Source: Galbula dea (taxonomy: Eukaryota > Chordata > Aves > Piciformes > Galbulidae). Taken from it: 64,000 nucleotides of DNA. Within the stretch, counting starts at the first letter, position 1; every line of letters begins with the position of its first letter. Under the pieces are notes generated by a model. That model saw only the letters and a list, made by a program, of their open reading frames with translations. It did not search any database and was not told the DNA's origin. Of the stretch, positions 23,801 to 38,800 are shown in pieces. The stretch spans positions 1-64,000 of the forward strand of contig VWZX01009005.1 of NCBI GenBank assembly GCA_013399015.1. The letters are read 5' to 3'. Position numbers and translations under genes: made by a program.

Positions 23801-26800
23801 AAGAAGAGAAGTGATAAGGCTTATTCATGCTGTCCTTCAGGTTCTATATCAAAAAAAGAGTTGTGAATATTCAGAGGTTTACAGAAAGAGACTTCAGATA
23901 AGAAATACTAAAATTAATAAAAATAACCACAAACTAAGTTCCTTGCACATAAAAACCCCACTATCATGACCAGTAAATACATTTTCATTAACTTCTCTTC
24001 CCATAATCTCTATTGTTTCCTGTTCAAGCACCCTGTGGTTTTGTATAAAAGAGAGACTGCCTTATGGGGGGGGGGGGGGGAGGATAACAAAAAGAAAGGC
24101 CAGATACACACCCTTAATGATAGAAAGACAGTACTGGCACTGACAGCAAATGAGAGAACAGCAGCCACTGTGCAGACAATGAGATCCGATTTCAAGATTT
24201 CTTTCTGTGAAAATAATTATTTTCAACATAATTAGCAAGCCCAAACTATTTTCAACAAAGCAAAACACCTCTGTTCTCAATTACCTGCAGTCTGCATTGT
24301 GAGCAGGCTAATCAGCACTCCTTGATACAAAAGTATTTTCTCCACTCTGCTTTGGGAAATGATTTCTTCACACTCTAGGTTTGTTAAAGTAATCACATTT
24401 ATATTAATCATTCCTAATTTACATTATATTGTTTAATAATGCAGTTTTATGATTGGAGGAATGATGAAAGCAATACATTTTCATATCCAACCTTATTCTG
24501 TTTACAGAATATAACTCTCATATTATGACTTTTCTATTTTGGAGAATCAAAATTCTGGTTCCACACCCTATTTGCAAGCATTACTATTTCTTCAAATTCC
24601 CTTTCTCTTGCCTTACTGAAATGTCTCATGCCTTTCTGTAATGCCTACAGAGACACAAAGTGAATACATTTATTAAGTTCTAAAGTGCCATGTACCATTG
24701 TCTAATTTCTGTATTGGAAGCCAAATTTCAGCAAGATTTTATGGATTTCAGACAAGGCTTTTCTCTAGTGTCACTGAATGACAATGGAAGGACATGTCTG
24801 CCTTTCCATAAAGGGCTATAACTAGAGGAGTACTCATTCTGTTTTTAAAGATTGGAAAAATATCACTGTCTTTCCAGCCTGTTTTTCTTGGGACTTAAAT
24901 GTCATTCTCAGTAAACAAATAAACAAGATAGCCCGCGACCTGTGCAATCTTCTTAACTGTACTTCAGAGATGACCCAAATGTCTCTGTGGGTAAATGAAA
25001 ATCTTGTCTTAGATTTCTGAGAGGGACATTTCAGTTCAGCACTCAATAGTACTGCTAGATTATAAAGTTAGTAACTACTTGTAGCTCTTGGTTTACAAAC
25101 TGACTTAATGCTTTCATCCAAAGATGCTTAGAAAGAACAGGGGAAATGAAACACTGATAGAATTAGAAACTCGACCAATATCCTGGTGCTGCAATCTAGG
25201 TAGTCTCCATGTATCTCATGACAGAAAAAGAAAGAAAACTGAAATAATAAGAAAACTGATATAAGTAAACCTACAAACAAGGGAGATTACAAAAACCCCA
25301 AACCAACCCAGAAAACAGGCAGAACAAGTAAACAACAGAAGGATTGTGAAACACAGCACAAGCTGGTAGCAACCACTATATTTAGGCTCCCTATCACTCC
25401 CTGCTATGAAAGATGTTTCTTAGTAAAAGGTCACAAGCATCAGCACTTCCACTCACTGCAGCAAGCCTTTGAGATTCAGCAGGACTAAAAAGCCTCCAGG
25501 CTACAGAAGTACTTTTGCTTCATCCCAGAAAACTCCAATCGGTTTTTGTTGAATTCTCAAGCCATCACCACTGTCCTTGCCTTTCCCAGGCTGCTCAGGA
25601 GCACATACCTCCAAAAGAACAGTGCTCCCTCCCCTCAAAGAGCTGGGCCATCTCCGGACATCCCTGTACTCTGCATGGACTATAGGTGGGAAGATGTAGA
25701 AGCAGAGTTAGGTCTTCCTAACTCTCCCAGACCATCTTTTCAAAACATAGCCCTGCTGACCTTGCTTCTTGGCAACAAGAGAACCAAAACATGAGGGATC
25801 TCACAGGAAAAGCCTTCTGTTTTTCCTTAACAAACTTCTGATCCCTGCCTGTCCCCACAGGTCCTCTCTGTTCTCACTAGCAAGTTGTGCATCCATCTCC
25901 AACTGAAGTCATTTTACTATGGGGAGCAGTACTAAAACATTGTGATCAAAACCCTGATTAAGATGGGTAAGGGAATTACTACCAATGCATGCAATAGAAA
26001 TAAGGCGGTTTTTAGCCTTTCCAAAATTTTTTAAAGATGTTGCATACAGAATGTATGTAAACCAGCAGCCTTTAGTGTGTAAAATTCAGCACCTGAGAAA
26101 GTTAAGCAGTGCCAGATTTATAGAGCACTATTTCAGCCCTTTTGTGAATATGTATTATGAAAAGTCTTGATCAAGTATCACTCTCTGCACAGTTGAATCC
26201 AACTACTACTAATATAAAACAAGCTTATAAGAACAACACACACACTCCAAACATATTTTCAAGCTCTTCTGTGCAACCAGAAAGGATTATTCTTAAAATT
26301 ACTTATTTCTCTCTCACAATCAGGTGACTGAAGAAGCTGCCATTTTAAGAACAACATCAAATAATAAGGATTTAGCTGTAAAATCAATAAGAGATTGTAA
26401 TAATGGATGTTTTGGGGAGAGGTGGCATTCTGAAAGGCCATTCTAGGGAGGCAGGTGTTGGCCTCTTCTCCCTTGTGACTAGTGACAGGACTAGAGGGAA
26501 TGGGCTTAAGCTGTGCCAGGGTAGGTTTAGATTAGATATTAGGAAGAATTTCTTTCCTGAAAGTGTTGTGAGATATTGGAATAGGCTGCCCAGGGAGGTG
26601 GTGGAGTCACCATCCCTGGAGGTTTTTAAGAAGCAGATAGCTGTGATTCTTCAGGGGATGATTTAGGGGTAAGAGTAGTGCAGGGCTATTGGTTGGACTA
26701 GATGATCTTGAGGGTCCTTTCCAACTGTACTGATTCTGTGATGCCACCCTTCCTGCTGAAGGTGAAAAGCTCCTGCAATGCACCTGCCAACCTTGGATGC

Positions 26801-29800
26801 AATGCTGTTTCCCATCCTGCCTTTAGACTCAACTGTCCAAACCTGGATTTTGGATTCCATTCCCAAAGCCAGGCACTAATGAGCTGAATGTTGAATAGCC
26901 CTACAATGTGATGCTTGAGTCCTTCACTGTAATTGGTCCAGGGTGGAAAAGTTAAGCCCTGATCACAGTTACAACCTCTGCAGTGAGAGATAGTCTCTGT
27001 AATAGTTAGGGCTGAAAGCAGGTGTTCTTTTTTCATCCATTTTACACTCAAAGGAAAAAAGAAATCCCAAACCAATATCATTGATTTGATGTCTCAGAGA
27101 CTTTACAAGCTACAAATACTACAGTGGCACTTTTTTTAAAATAATGATTATTTTTAGTTATGCTTTTGGAGCTTTGTAGAAATCCTTTGACTAGCTATCT
27201 AAACGTTTGTATTAAAGGCCAGGAAGGAAGCTGAGTTTGAATGTAACACATCAGCACCCTCAGGCCACTGGTTAATCTAGTAATCAGCCATGTGGATGCC
27301 TACAGAAATTAATTATAATGGTAGGAAGCCCCATTCTCAAAGTTGAATGGTCAATTATCCATCACAGCTGCTACATAATTCAGGCTTCCAAAGCTGGCAA
27401 TTCTGACATAGCTATTCAAGAAAAGGAAAATAGTAAAGGTCATGTAACTAAACATTAGAGATGCTGTATTTATTATTCCTAACATCAATGCAAAGCCACT
27501 ACAGAGCACACCACATTAATTTTCAATATTAACCTTGTTTACTTTCAGCTTCTTGAGGAGGTGATTTGGTTCTGTATGCCTCACAGGTCTTACTTAAATG
27601 GCTAATTATGTAGACCTTATGTCTGTATATAGACCAGGGAAAGGCTGGCTACTGTGTTGCATCCTGCCATCTCTTGCAATTAACAGGGGCTTAGGAATTT
27701 CTCCTCACAGACCAGCACTCCAAGAGGAAAAAAAATAACTACCACCATGAGAACTTTGTCAAACACTGACTTACTGTTTCAGCCAGTTGCTGAATTGTCT
27801 GAAGATCTCCTTGCAGAAGTTCTGGAAGCTATTTTAAATTGTTTTTTAAGAATCAGCTGACTCCTACATCCTAAACATGATTGCTGTTGCTGAAGCAAGT
27901 CAGCAAAGACTGTGGCTTGATTGTGTTCCTCAAACTAGAGGAGCATGCATTTTCTCCTGCCTCAGTTCTTCCCTACTTGTTGTATTAGCATTGCACTCTG
28001 AGAGAGCTGTGGGAGTCTCCTGTAAAACAGCCAAGGATGAAATGGCATGGTGAAGAGAAGAACTGAAGTCCTATGTCTGGCCAGGCCCGCTGCAGTCCCT
28101 CTTGCACTTCTGCATCTGCCACCCCAGTGGCTTAAGGACTGAAGTGCAGTTGAACCACAAGGCAACTGTGTTATCAAGACATCAAATCCCTGTCCAGGCT
28201 ACTGACACAAAAATAGGTTGAGAGTCTACAGCATGACTCCATCTTTAAAATACAGCCAGGATCCTGGATGTGAATTTGTTTGTTGTTTTCAATATGTTGA
28301 AGCTTTGCTCAAGGTTTCCTCCTGCACCATGAAATGAAACTAGTTAAGCAGACAGCTGCAGTAATTGCTTCAGTGCCACTGGCAAGGCTCCATCTGCAGA
28401 ACAGATGAGATCAGGCTCTGTACTGCTCTAAGAAGGCTACTATTGGCAAAAGACACAAGTTGGATACAAATTGAGGGGAACAAGAAGCTTTCCACTACAT
28501 CTGCCATAAAGTGCTCACATATGAGAATAGACTGACAATGAACCATGGCAACAACATTCCCATAACTTTACCACAAATACTTTAGTTTTGACTCTATTAC
28601 CAGCTGGACATTCATATGGCACTCTGACCCTGCTGCAAAGTTTAGTTTGCAAGAAACTACAGCTCAATACAATCAACAAGAAATTGGCAAATTGCTTAAT
28701 CTTATGTGAGTCTTATTAGAGCAAGCAGCTTAAAACATGATACATGCCAGAATATAACAATGTAAGCAGTAACTTAACAAAGAAAAGTAGAAAACATTGG
28801 TTGTGTAGGATCAACTTGTGCTGATTGTAGGCTGTGTAATACCTTATAAAATGCCCCACAATGATTCAAGATGTACAGGGGAGGTGCATCCCTTTTAAGG
28901 GATATCCAGAGGCCAGGCCAGCTACTGGACTAGTGCTACCTGCACCACTAGGCACTATGGGCTCTCAGGTCATGTCTAAGGGTCAAAAAACTCTACAGCC
29001 TTGTCTTCCAGGCACTCTCTGAATGCTCCTTGCTTCTGCAGGCATTCAGGAGTTTGGGAATAATTGCCTAGATTGCAAATGCTCAGATGCAGGCACTAGG
29101 GATGTAGTCAGGAGGAAGGGCTGTCTGACAGCCAGGAAGCAGGACAGTTAATGACTCTAAGTAATGTCTAACACCCCTAAATACTTCTGGAAGCTTGACA
29201 ATCTTCCCACATGAACTCTTTATAAGATCAAACTCCCCTGGTTAACAGTTACTTGGTGGGGAGTGTTAATTAAAAAAAAGGAAGATGGGTCACTTTGGGT
29301 GTTCAGACTGAAGCAGGAAACAAGCTGACACAAACTCAGAGCTACGTGCTGGACAGTACAACAAAGAGCCTACCAAGCAAAGAAGAGACCATGAGATGGC
29401 AATGTTTGGCACCATGCACATAGCTCCCTCTCTCTTACTAGTCAAGTTTCACATGCTTCTTCCATGTCTAGGTGCCAAGTCTGGTCTGGGGTGGAGGACA
29501 TACAGTAAAGAATACTTTTTATCACAGAAAAAGGTATTCCTGAAAACCAGATCAACTACTTGTCCTAGACAAAGAATGAATAAGGGCTCTTTTAAACTTA
29601 TGGAATTCTGTGGAACAAATCCTGTCTCTCTCCAATATAGAAAGGGAGTTTGGCAGGACTGCTCACCTTTTTGAATGCTTGTTGAATAATACAGCCTACC
29701 TTGTACATATCATGCAGCCAGGCTGTGACTCTATGCAAAGAAGCTGCATTATTTCTCCAAGTACCAAGAAATGATCCCTGTTCCCCAAGCTCTAAGAATG

Positions 29801-32800
29801 CATTTCCCAACAACCCTATTAAGGAATCAATGTTGTCAAGCCCTTCAAAAGAACCCTTCAGAGCGGAACACTGCAATACTCCACTTCTCCCTTCCAGCCT
29901 CTCTGGAAAGAAAATCTAGAAGAAAAAGCTCTGTTCAGTTTCCACCTGTGGACTTAAAGGAACAGGATAGATATCCTCCCATTTCTTTTTTGTTTAAAAG
30001 GTTCCTCAGTAGGGAAAATGGGTGGGAGAGAGCTTTGAACAGAAAGTAATGAAATAAAAGGTCTTACCACTGATTCTCTCATCTTTTCAGGGAGTGGATC
30101 TGCCAATGCATCTTCAGATTGTTGACGCAGATAGTGAGGGACATATTTGCACTGAATGAGGGACCTGTGGAAAGTAAATCCCAGTTAGGATGCTCCTGAA
30201 CATATCTAACAGATATGAATAATCCTAGGGGACAAAGGAGAAGAAACAGCCTCAGATTTCCTTCCTCATGTCTGCAGTACCTATCTTATCTTTGTATAGC
30301 TAGAGATTGACCCAAACCAGACCTGCCTGTGATCAGGGTAGAACTTCCTCATCAAAATGTTAAAGAGTCTCAGCAGTCAAATCAATGTGACTCAGCCATT
30401 TAGAGGAAGGAGCAGAGAGGGTACTGTTGCATTCATGCACTTTAATATTTCAACTAAGCTGAAACCAATATGGAGCTGTTTAGATCCACATTACAAAGGC
30501 CAAATAAGCTCATTTCTGCATAAACTGTATATTAATCCTCACAATTCAAGGTTTACAAGCTCCTTGAAGTTTATGCTAAAGGCCATTCCTTAAGCACTGT
30601 TTCCAATCTCCTTAATTCCCTCTAAATAAGTTCAGAGCTGTTCAAAGAAAAAGCCTTAAACCTCTTTTTTTTTGTTGTTTTAAGGACTACACATTTGTAT
30701 CATGACTGCACAATAAACATTTGATGATGTTGGACACATTCTTAAACTTCGTATTTTTAACAATGATTTCAGCTGCTGAAGATTATGATTAAGAATGTCA
30801 TGAAATCAGTACCTAGATTTAAAAGTTAAAATGGATTTAATGGTTTAAGATTGCTTCCTTAAAATAAAAGTTTTAAGGAAAGACAGGTTTCTGTTTTATT
30901 TTAAAAGTTCATGAACTCATGTGTCCTTTCTGGGGAGTGGGAGAGGAGAATATGTTTAAATTACTTAAAAAACTGAAAGACCTCACATTTCCATGCTGAT
31001 TTGCAACTTACCTGTGTGCATTTTACTCCAAGGCTAAACAATTTCCCTAATACAGCACACAGCTTCACTTCCTTACACACCCAAGTCCTATACTGTAATG
31101 GTTGATGAACTACATTTTACCTGCAAAAAAGCTTTATCTAGGTCTAATTAACATCTGTGTCAGATAAGAGTAAGCTTTGGATAAAGTTAATCTCAATAGC
31201 TTTAAGCAGGTTTTGTGGCCTTGCCACATCAGAACCTAGCAATGTATAAATATCAGCTTCTCTGAATCTTCTGGATGGTAAAAAAAAATTCTCATCTCTT
31301 CTGTAAGATTTAGCAGGTTGTCAATTCTCTGCTAGTGTCCTATATCCTTTCCTTTCTCCTCAGGACTCTTCTCCTTTTCCCAGTTTTCTCTCCTCAAATA
31401 TAATTTTGAATGGTCTAAAAAGCCCTCCACTTCCCCCTCCTCTGCCCTGTCTCACAGGACTGTGTGTCCAACCACTCTCACTTACATATGCCTAAAACAA
31501 TCTTCACACACTAAAAACCCCTCACCTCAAGACACACACAACACACCTCATGAATCAGAAGACATAATGTGTGGGTTTCCTTACAGCCCTTCTGCACTGT
31601 TCTAGGATAAGACTGAACTGTCTGTGAGGCAGAATCCCAGAGGGCATGGTGACACTGGCTGCAAAAACCCCACTTGCTTGCTTAATCCCACAGCCATCTA
31701 CATAAATGCCCTGCTGCTTGTGCCCCCATGACAGCCATATAGCACAGTTAGCACACAGGAAAACTCATGTCTGCCAGCCCTGAGCTACAGATCTACTGGA
31801 CTCTCTCATATCACCTCAGCCTGTGAAGTTAGGACTTCTCCCTGGATCTCCCTTGTTTGCAATGTCAGCTCTTACCACCTTTCCTCAACTACCCCTAGCA
31901 GACTGTGTCAGAGCAGAAAAGGCTCCTTCCTTTACTTTAATCTCAAACAGAGAGGCATAGTCTACAGACAGTGACCCTCCCTCAGCAAGAACTGGAATTG
32001 AGTCATCTTCCCAGCACATCAAATGTTCTTTCTCCTTGCCACAGTGCTATCCAGTGCACATTCTGCAACTTCAGTAGCCCAAGCACCCCTTTAACTATCC
32101 TCCAATGTGGCAAACACACTATTTCCCAGAGGGTGAAATCTCCTTCAAAGAATTTGGATAGTGCTGTTTAAAGAGCACCAGGTTTCCTGGCAATCTGACT
32201 GCAGCACTTCATTTATTTGCAGGACTGACACCAAGCAGGCAGACATAGTGAGGAATTTTCATCTCGCCACAGTACTTTCAGGAGCCAATCCCCATGGTTC
32301 TGAGACCCATGCATCACTCTGGCTGTGTGCTGTACAGAATAATCAACAAATACCATTTGCAGGCAACTTACATCAGTACAGATGGGTCACTGCTTTGTCT
32401 GCTGAGGTGATAAGAAAGTGCAACTAGCAGACCACAGAAAGCAGAGAACAGTGCTGGAATGTGTTGTGCATCCCAGGGTTCCTGAACAGAAGGACAGAAA
32501 GCAAAGGATCTGTAAGACAGGAATGCAGAACTCAAAAAAAAAAGGTATTAAAAAATATCAGTAGGCTAAGCCACACATGCACAACATCTAAATGTGTAGA
32601 CCAAAGACTGGGAACAGAGGCATGTTTTATGATCATATTATGTAATTCCTCTATAATCAACAATTATCTAGGAAACCACATGAAAGGCAGGCTTCCTTTC
32701 CTCTTTAATGAAACACTAGAGGCAAATTCTCATTAAAATGAGATGTGAGTGAAATGAACTGCACTGCATGTGTCTAAACTCTAAACTGATATGTAGTTAC

Positions 32801-35800
32801 TTGACCTGTGGCCAGACAGCGTACAATAAACCCTAATGTAATCTAAATCAGGCAGTGGGGTACAGTTCTGGCATGTCACTCTGAAATCCTTCTGCTGTTT
32901 TGTATGTTACAACCAGACCCTTCATATTCTACTTGAAAAATGTCACAATTTGTACAGGACCAACACTTTCACAGAACAAAGCAAGTTATTAGTTTTATTT
33001 TGCCCAGTGATATGGGTGATTTCTTAGCAAGGCTGACTCACGTTAAGAAACACTGTTTCTTTCAGGTGCAATGAATACCTATGTAAGACAAATTTAATTT
33101 TATTTAAAGGGACAAACATCCAACTCACTGCAACATGAGGTTTCTTTGAAACTGAACCCTGAAATTCTTGTTATCCTAAGAGCAGTACCACAGAAGTGAA
33201 ATTTTCATTCCAGGAATCACCTTCCCTCATTGTACTACTGAATATCACAAAGATGAGAGAAGCATCTAGTTCTATCAAACAATCCTACTCAAAAGAGTCC
33301 AAAAAAGGGAGTTATACATAGTATTACTAAAAGAATCCAGCACCAATTGTTTGACAAGTTAAACTTTGCCACCCAATTATTCCACTCCATTGTTCCCAGT
33401 TTTGGGGCCAAATACGTTTTTGGGTTAGCTTGTCCCACACTTAGACTCTGGTCAGAAATTCATATTCTCCAAAACACCAAAGAAATCTAACTGAAGCCCA
33501 AATGTTCTGAAAATGGCTGAATTACAGCCAGTCCAAATAAATTGCATTTCCAGGGCAACAGAAGCGCATATACATCCAGACAGCAGTTTGCAGTGCCCTC
33601 TTTGCCCTGCAACTTCTTTCAAAAACAAAATACTGTAAAGAACATAGCCTGGTGCTAAAATATATCAGTAGCCAGTTGGAGAAATCATTCTGCCCTCTTT
33701 CTAGTGTCAAAGTGCACATGGCTGACTCATATTAAGGTCTAAGGAACTCTTTGCTCCCATATTTTCTGTGTACTACACACAGCTTCTGTGTTTGGCTGGC
33801 CTGTGCTCCAGTTCCAAAGTGTCATTGTCCCCTCAAAGCTCATCTGTCAAGTAGCCAGGAGAGCAGGCAGGACAGGCATCAATGTTTGCTGTGTGCCTAG
33901 AGAACAGGATTTTCCAGAATAATGCTGCATAATGTTGTGTAAGAGATGAGAATGAAGAAAGGTGGAATTTCTGTGACATCAGTGTGAGGTACCCTGCTCC
34001 ATTTTGTCATTTTCCTTCCCAACTAATAATGCCTACTAAAAAGACTAAAAAATCCAGTGTAGCTGATAATTGGACAATGATTCTTCTCAGTGGGAAAATA
34101 GGAATGACAGGTTCTAGTCTTGGAAGCTGGTATTATCTGTCATATTAGAGAGGGAGTTTGACTTCCTGCTTTACCTCATTTGGTTGAGGTGACATGTAGC
34201 GTTTCCATATACAGTTTTGACTTTGAAGCAGACACTCACATAGTCATTTTTAAAACAAGTAAAATGGACTTACAGGGTTAAGGGTGAAAGTGAGGAGTTA
34301 TAACAGACTCACAGACAGGGGGAGGGAGGATTGAGGGGGGGATTGGAGTGGTGGCATTCCATTCCAACCACAGAATCACCTAATCCCCAAACAAGCCACT
34401 AAAAAGGAAGGTAAAGGTGTCTTTGAACTTACCAGCCTTTTATCATTGGTAGAGGTGGGGATGCAAATGTACTTTTAAAAAGCAGCAATAGTAGTTTTCT
34501 GTCCTACATTATTTATCCTTTTTGCTTCTTTATTCCCTTTCAAAAAATGCATGTAGGATACTTATTTTTCAAAGACATATTCAAATAAATCCTATGTCCT
34601 ACTCCCCAAAGTGCTCTGAACAGAGAAGCACTTGTGGCAAGTACAAATTCTTGTTATTTTTTTATTTTTTCAGAGTATTTCTCTCAACTTAACAAAGACT
34701 TTACGAACTGCTGCAGCACTAGCATCACTGAAGGTGAAGATGTTTGCATACTGGCTGTTTTTCTAAATATGGAGACAAACTCCAGCTGTTCTTCAGAAAG
34801 CATACACAGCTTCTGATTTTCTACACTCTCATGATTTCATCACTACTCAAAGAATCATAGAATGCTCTGGGTTGGAAGGGACCTTTAAAAGTCATCTAGT
34901 CCAACACCCTTTAATTCAACTAATCTTTCTTTGGTCTTTCTCCTTACCCTCCTCTCTCCAGCTTCATCATAGATCTGTGTGATTGTTCATATCAAACAAG
35001 ACACAGGACAGATGCTGATAGGCAGCCATTGCACATGTGTCATGGTAAATCAAAAGAAATCCTATCATCCTATTTCTGAACAAATAAAATACTTTCTGAA
35101 TGAAACTATAAAAGGGAATCCTCCACACCTCCAAAGGTAGGAGAAAATGGTAACAGCAACTTGTCCTCTACAAGGTTAATGACAAGCTCAATTATATTGC
35201 CATAGAAGCTTGTTTTCAGGGAACACTAACAACCAGCAAATGTGAATTATTCATGAGCCTGTTAGAGACTAACCAGTCTCTGACACTGGTTAGAGACAAA
35301 TTTCTAAGGAGAGATGCCCACCAGCCTTATCTTCCCATCATCCATGGAAAACAAACGTTACTTTCCCAGAAGAGCTCCAAAAAACGTGGTAAGTACAGAT
35401 ATCACTGCCCTCTCTGAGCAAAGTTCTCTCTGCTTCTCTGCACCCTCAGCTGCTGTTTGTGACCATACTTTCATTGCTGAAATTTAAAAGCCCTAAGGAT
35501 GGGACTGATCCAGGGCTCTGCATATGTGCATACACACCACCTTACACAGCAAGGTCCAGATCTGTGACTAGGATGGAGCAACAGTTTCAGGCAGGGGCAT
35601 GAATGCTCAGGATCCACACAGTGGTGAGTTTATCCTCAAAAAGAAGTGCAGACTTCTACATCCCCATATGACATACTTGTGTAAAAGTAACCCTGGGCCA
35701 CACTGGATTCTGCAGGTATAATTTACTTTTTCTGCTCTATCTGGATTGTAAGTTCTTATCACACACAGAAAACTAAGAGCCTAACTATTGAAGTTGTGTC

Positions 35801-38800
35801 TAAAGTGTGAGTCTGACTACAGTTGCAAACATCACTCACTGAAATGCATGATATCTGACAATTCTGTGCCAAAATTAACACTCCTAACAGCTCTTGCTTA
35901 AACCTCAAGAGTCTCTAAATTGGAAAGTATATAAAATTAATGAGCCTTGTCTTCAAAACCTCCAGCAGGGCTAGAAGTATTTTTATGTGGTAGAAACAAA
36001 GCTGTCTAATAATCCTAGACTGCTATTTTCGGTCACTTACACACCCAGGAATTCTGTCTACACACATGGGCCCATTCAGTGCTGCTTAGAAATTCATTTG
36101 GGCAGCCTCAGCAGATTGAGGGAGACATATGCTTGCAATTCCCTCCCATTATAAAACTCCAAGACAAATATTTCAAAATGATGAGTACACAGATGAAGTG
36201 TGTGTCATTGGAAGCAGGAATCAGGAAGCGTTGTTATTCTGATTAATGAGTTGAAAAGTCATTAAACAACAAAACAAACTATAGCAGTATGAGCTGAGAA
36301 TGGTTTGAAATACTCACAGGATTTTTACTAACTGTGCATTAAAGCAATAAATAAGATACTAGAAAATACTTCAGGTATAATGGAAACTCTATAACTTTCA
36401 TTAAAAGATATAGACACAGAGAGCTGATGGAGGCAGCTGTGCCATATATGAACACAAACACCTCAGGTTAATTTTTCTCACTCAAGTTCAAAATCTGAAA
36501 TTTTCCAGGCTGATTAAGATAAACAGCAAGTTGCTTAAGCAGTTTCCAAACATAAAAGCTGGATGGCAAAGAATTAACTGGTTCTGGGTAAGTTTCAAAT
36601 CCAAACCAGCTGATTGTAACAGAAGGCAGAAAAGAAGGAGTGACTGATTCCAGAAACCCTCAGGGATGTTCTTTTCCGCTCCACAGCAAAACACTAATGC
36701 AGTGGAATGTTAAAGACTGATATTAAGGTGGCTAAATTACAGGCTGAATACATGTGGAGAAAGTAGGAGGATGTGCCTGGTTGGTTTTTTTTTCAAATCC
36801 ATTAGATATTTCGGCATAGACCACAAAACAGATGGAGCAGGAAACAAAAAATCAGCATATCAGGGTGTTTCCAATCTGATGAATGTAACCCCTTTCAAGA
36901 AAGAGATAACACTTTCCTATACCAAAGCTAAGGAAGCTATTAGAGCTGTCAGTTTCTGTTAAAGATTATAGGATTGAAGTTGAGATCAGAAATAAAGCCA
37001 GGCTGAAGTGAATTCAGACAATTTTAAACTAAACTCAGTGAACCAACAGCTTCAAAAAAGTAGTGAGATAAAAAATTGCTGCTATTAGATATAACGATCC
37101 AAGGAACAACCAAAAGAGGTTATAAAACCATGTTTAGAATTTAGAGCTTCTTATAAAATGAAAGTAAATACAAGTTAATAGAGGATCTGAAAAGAACTGA
37201 AATAATAAGCAATGATATCATTAAATAGAGACCTGGGAGATAAAGAAAAATCTCAGAGCAAGCAGCAGAAGCTGAAGTCTTTGCATTTCAGAAGCTAAGA
37301 CATTTATCTTCCCTCTTGGCTGCAATCAAGTTCACAGTATTGTTGAATGTGAGGCTGCATAAGCAGAGATCACTCATGACAGGGATGTGTCATGGGATAC
37401 TATGTATGAAGAGATGCTTTACAGCACCTGAAAGCTGTAGTCAAAACACCTTTGCATCACTGGGATAACATGACTGTAAACCAAAAAGCTATCTAGCTGA
37501 TTTCACATCACCACCAGAGGGAACCATGTCTGTTCACCAGCTATGTCAGACAGCGACTTGAAAACCTGCCCCACTTACAATCCACTCCTTTTGAGTGACA
37601 ACAGTGATGAACAGACTCCTGTCCTTCAGTCCACAAGCCCTCAATCACACAGATGGAGACCTGGAATTTCAGCTGTTTTGTGGTTTAGGGTTTTCTGGAG
37701 AAATGATCTGTTATATTTCTAGATGCAATACTCTGTTCTTGCTAGTGTGAACATTCTGGGTTTTCTTTTTTAATTTGACAGCTTTAAACAAAGGAAAACT
37801 GATCAGTCCAGCAGTAGTACCACCAGAGGAGGTCCTGACAAACTGCAGCACCACAGTCCCTCCACATAAACATCAAGCAACTGCAAATCTGCTGAGGAGC
37901 ACTCTGAGGAGGATAACTGATCACTTGGCCAAAGCAGGTGGGACCCCTTCACTTCTCAGTCACCTCCCCAAACAACATGCTCCTCTTCCTCCTCCAAGTG
38001 TCCAACTCACACAACTCAACCACAGGTCTCACCATCATGTGATGAGTTTGTACCTAGCTTTGTAAGAGACTATCTCTTATTTTAGTTGTGTTTGGTCACA
38101 TAACATCCTGTGTCCCCCAAGTGAGCAGAGATAGTCTGTCATGTTTTTCTGACCTGAATCTTTTTGATTGTGATGACTTTTTGACTTCCATAAATCCTGA
38201 AAATTTCACTCTGTTTATTTTGCCAAACTGACTAAATGCAAAGTGAGTAAAAGAAAAAAAAAAAAAAAACAGCTGTAAAGTGCAAGTGTGGAAGAGATAA
38301 CTGTTCTGTCTTAAAGAAAACCATGCACTTATCAAAATACTGCAAGCATCTCAATGACCATTTGCTCATTTTTGGTTTAAACTCTGCAATTTCTAGTGTG
38401 CCAAAAATCCAAACCTTCATTTGATTAGGATCAGAAACTGTTGCTCTACATATCAAAACAGTTCTAGTTTCTTACAGAGGTGTTAGATCGCCTTTTACAG
38501 TTGTCCCCATTCAGGACCAGATTCTTCTCTTACAGTTCCTACTCCTTCTCCACCAACCAAAGAATCATTCTGTTACAATATTATAAACAACAGTCCAAAA
38601 GGATAAGTATCTGTGGACCTGACTGAAAAATATGGAGGGTTAATACAAGTGCTTATTTCATAAGTTCTAGAAGAAAAAAGTATGAAATTTCAAGCACCCA
38701 GCAGACTGAAATTATAAGCTGAAGCAAGTGGAATCACTGTTACATACTGAACTCCCTCAGAAGTGCTGTCACAAGAACAGTGCTGTGAAAATTCAAATTA

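Noticed and set aside
37775..38065. 96-codon plus-strand open frame rich in His/Pro/Leu
   Set aside because: Low-complexity composition and no recognisable domain; not supported as a gene.
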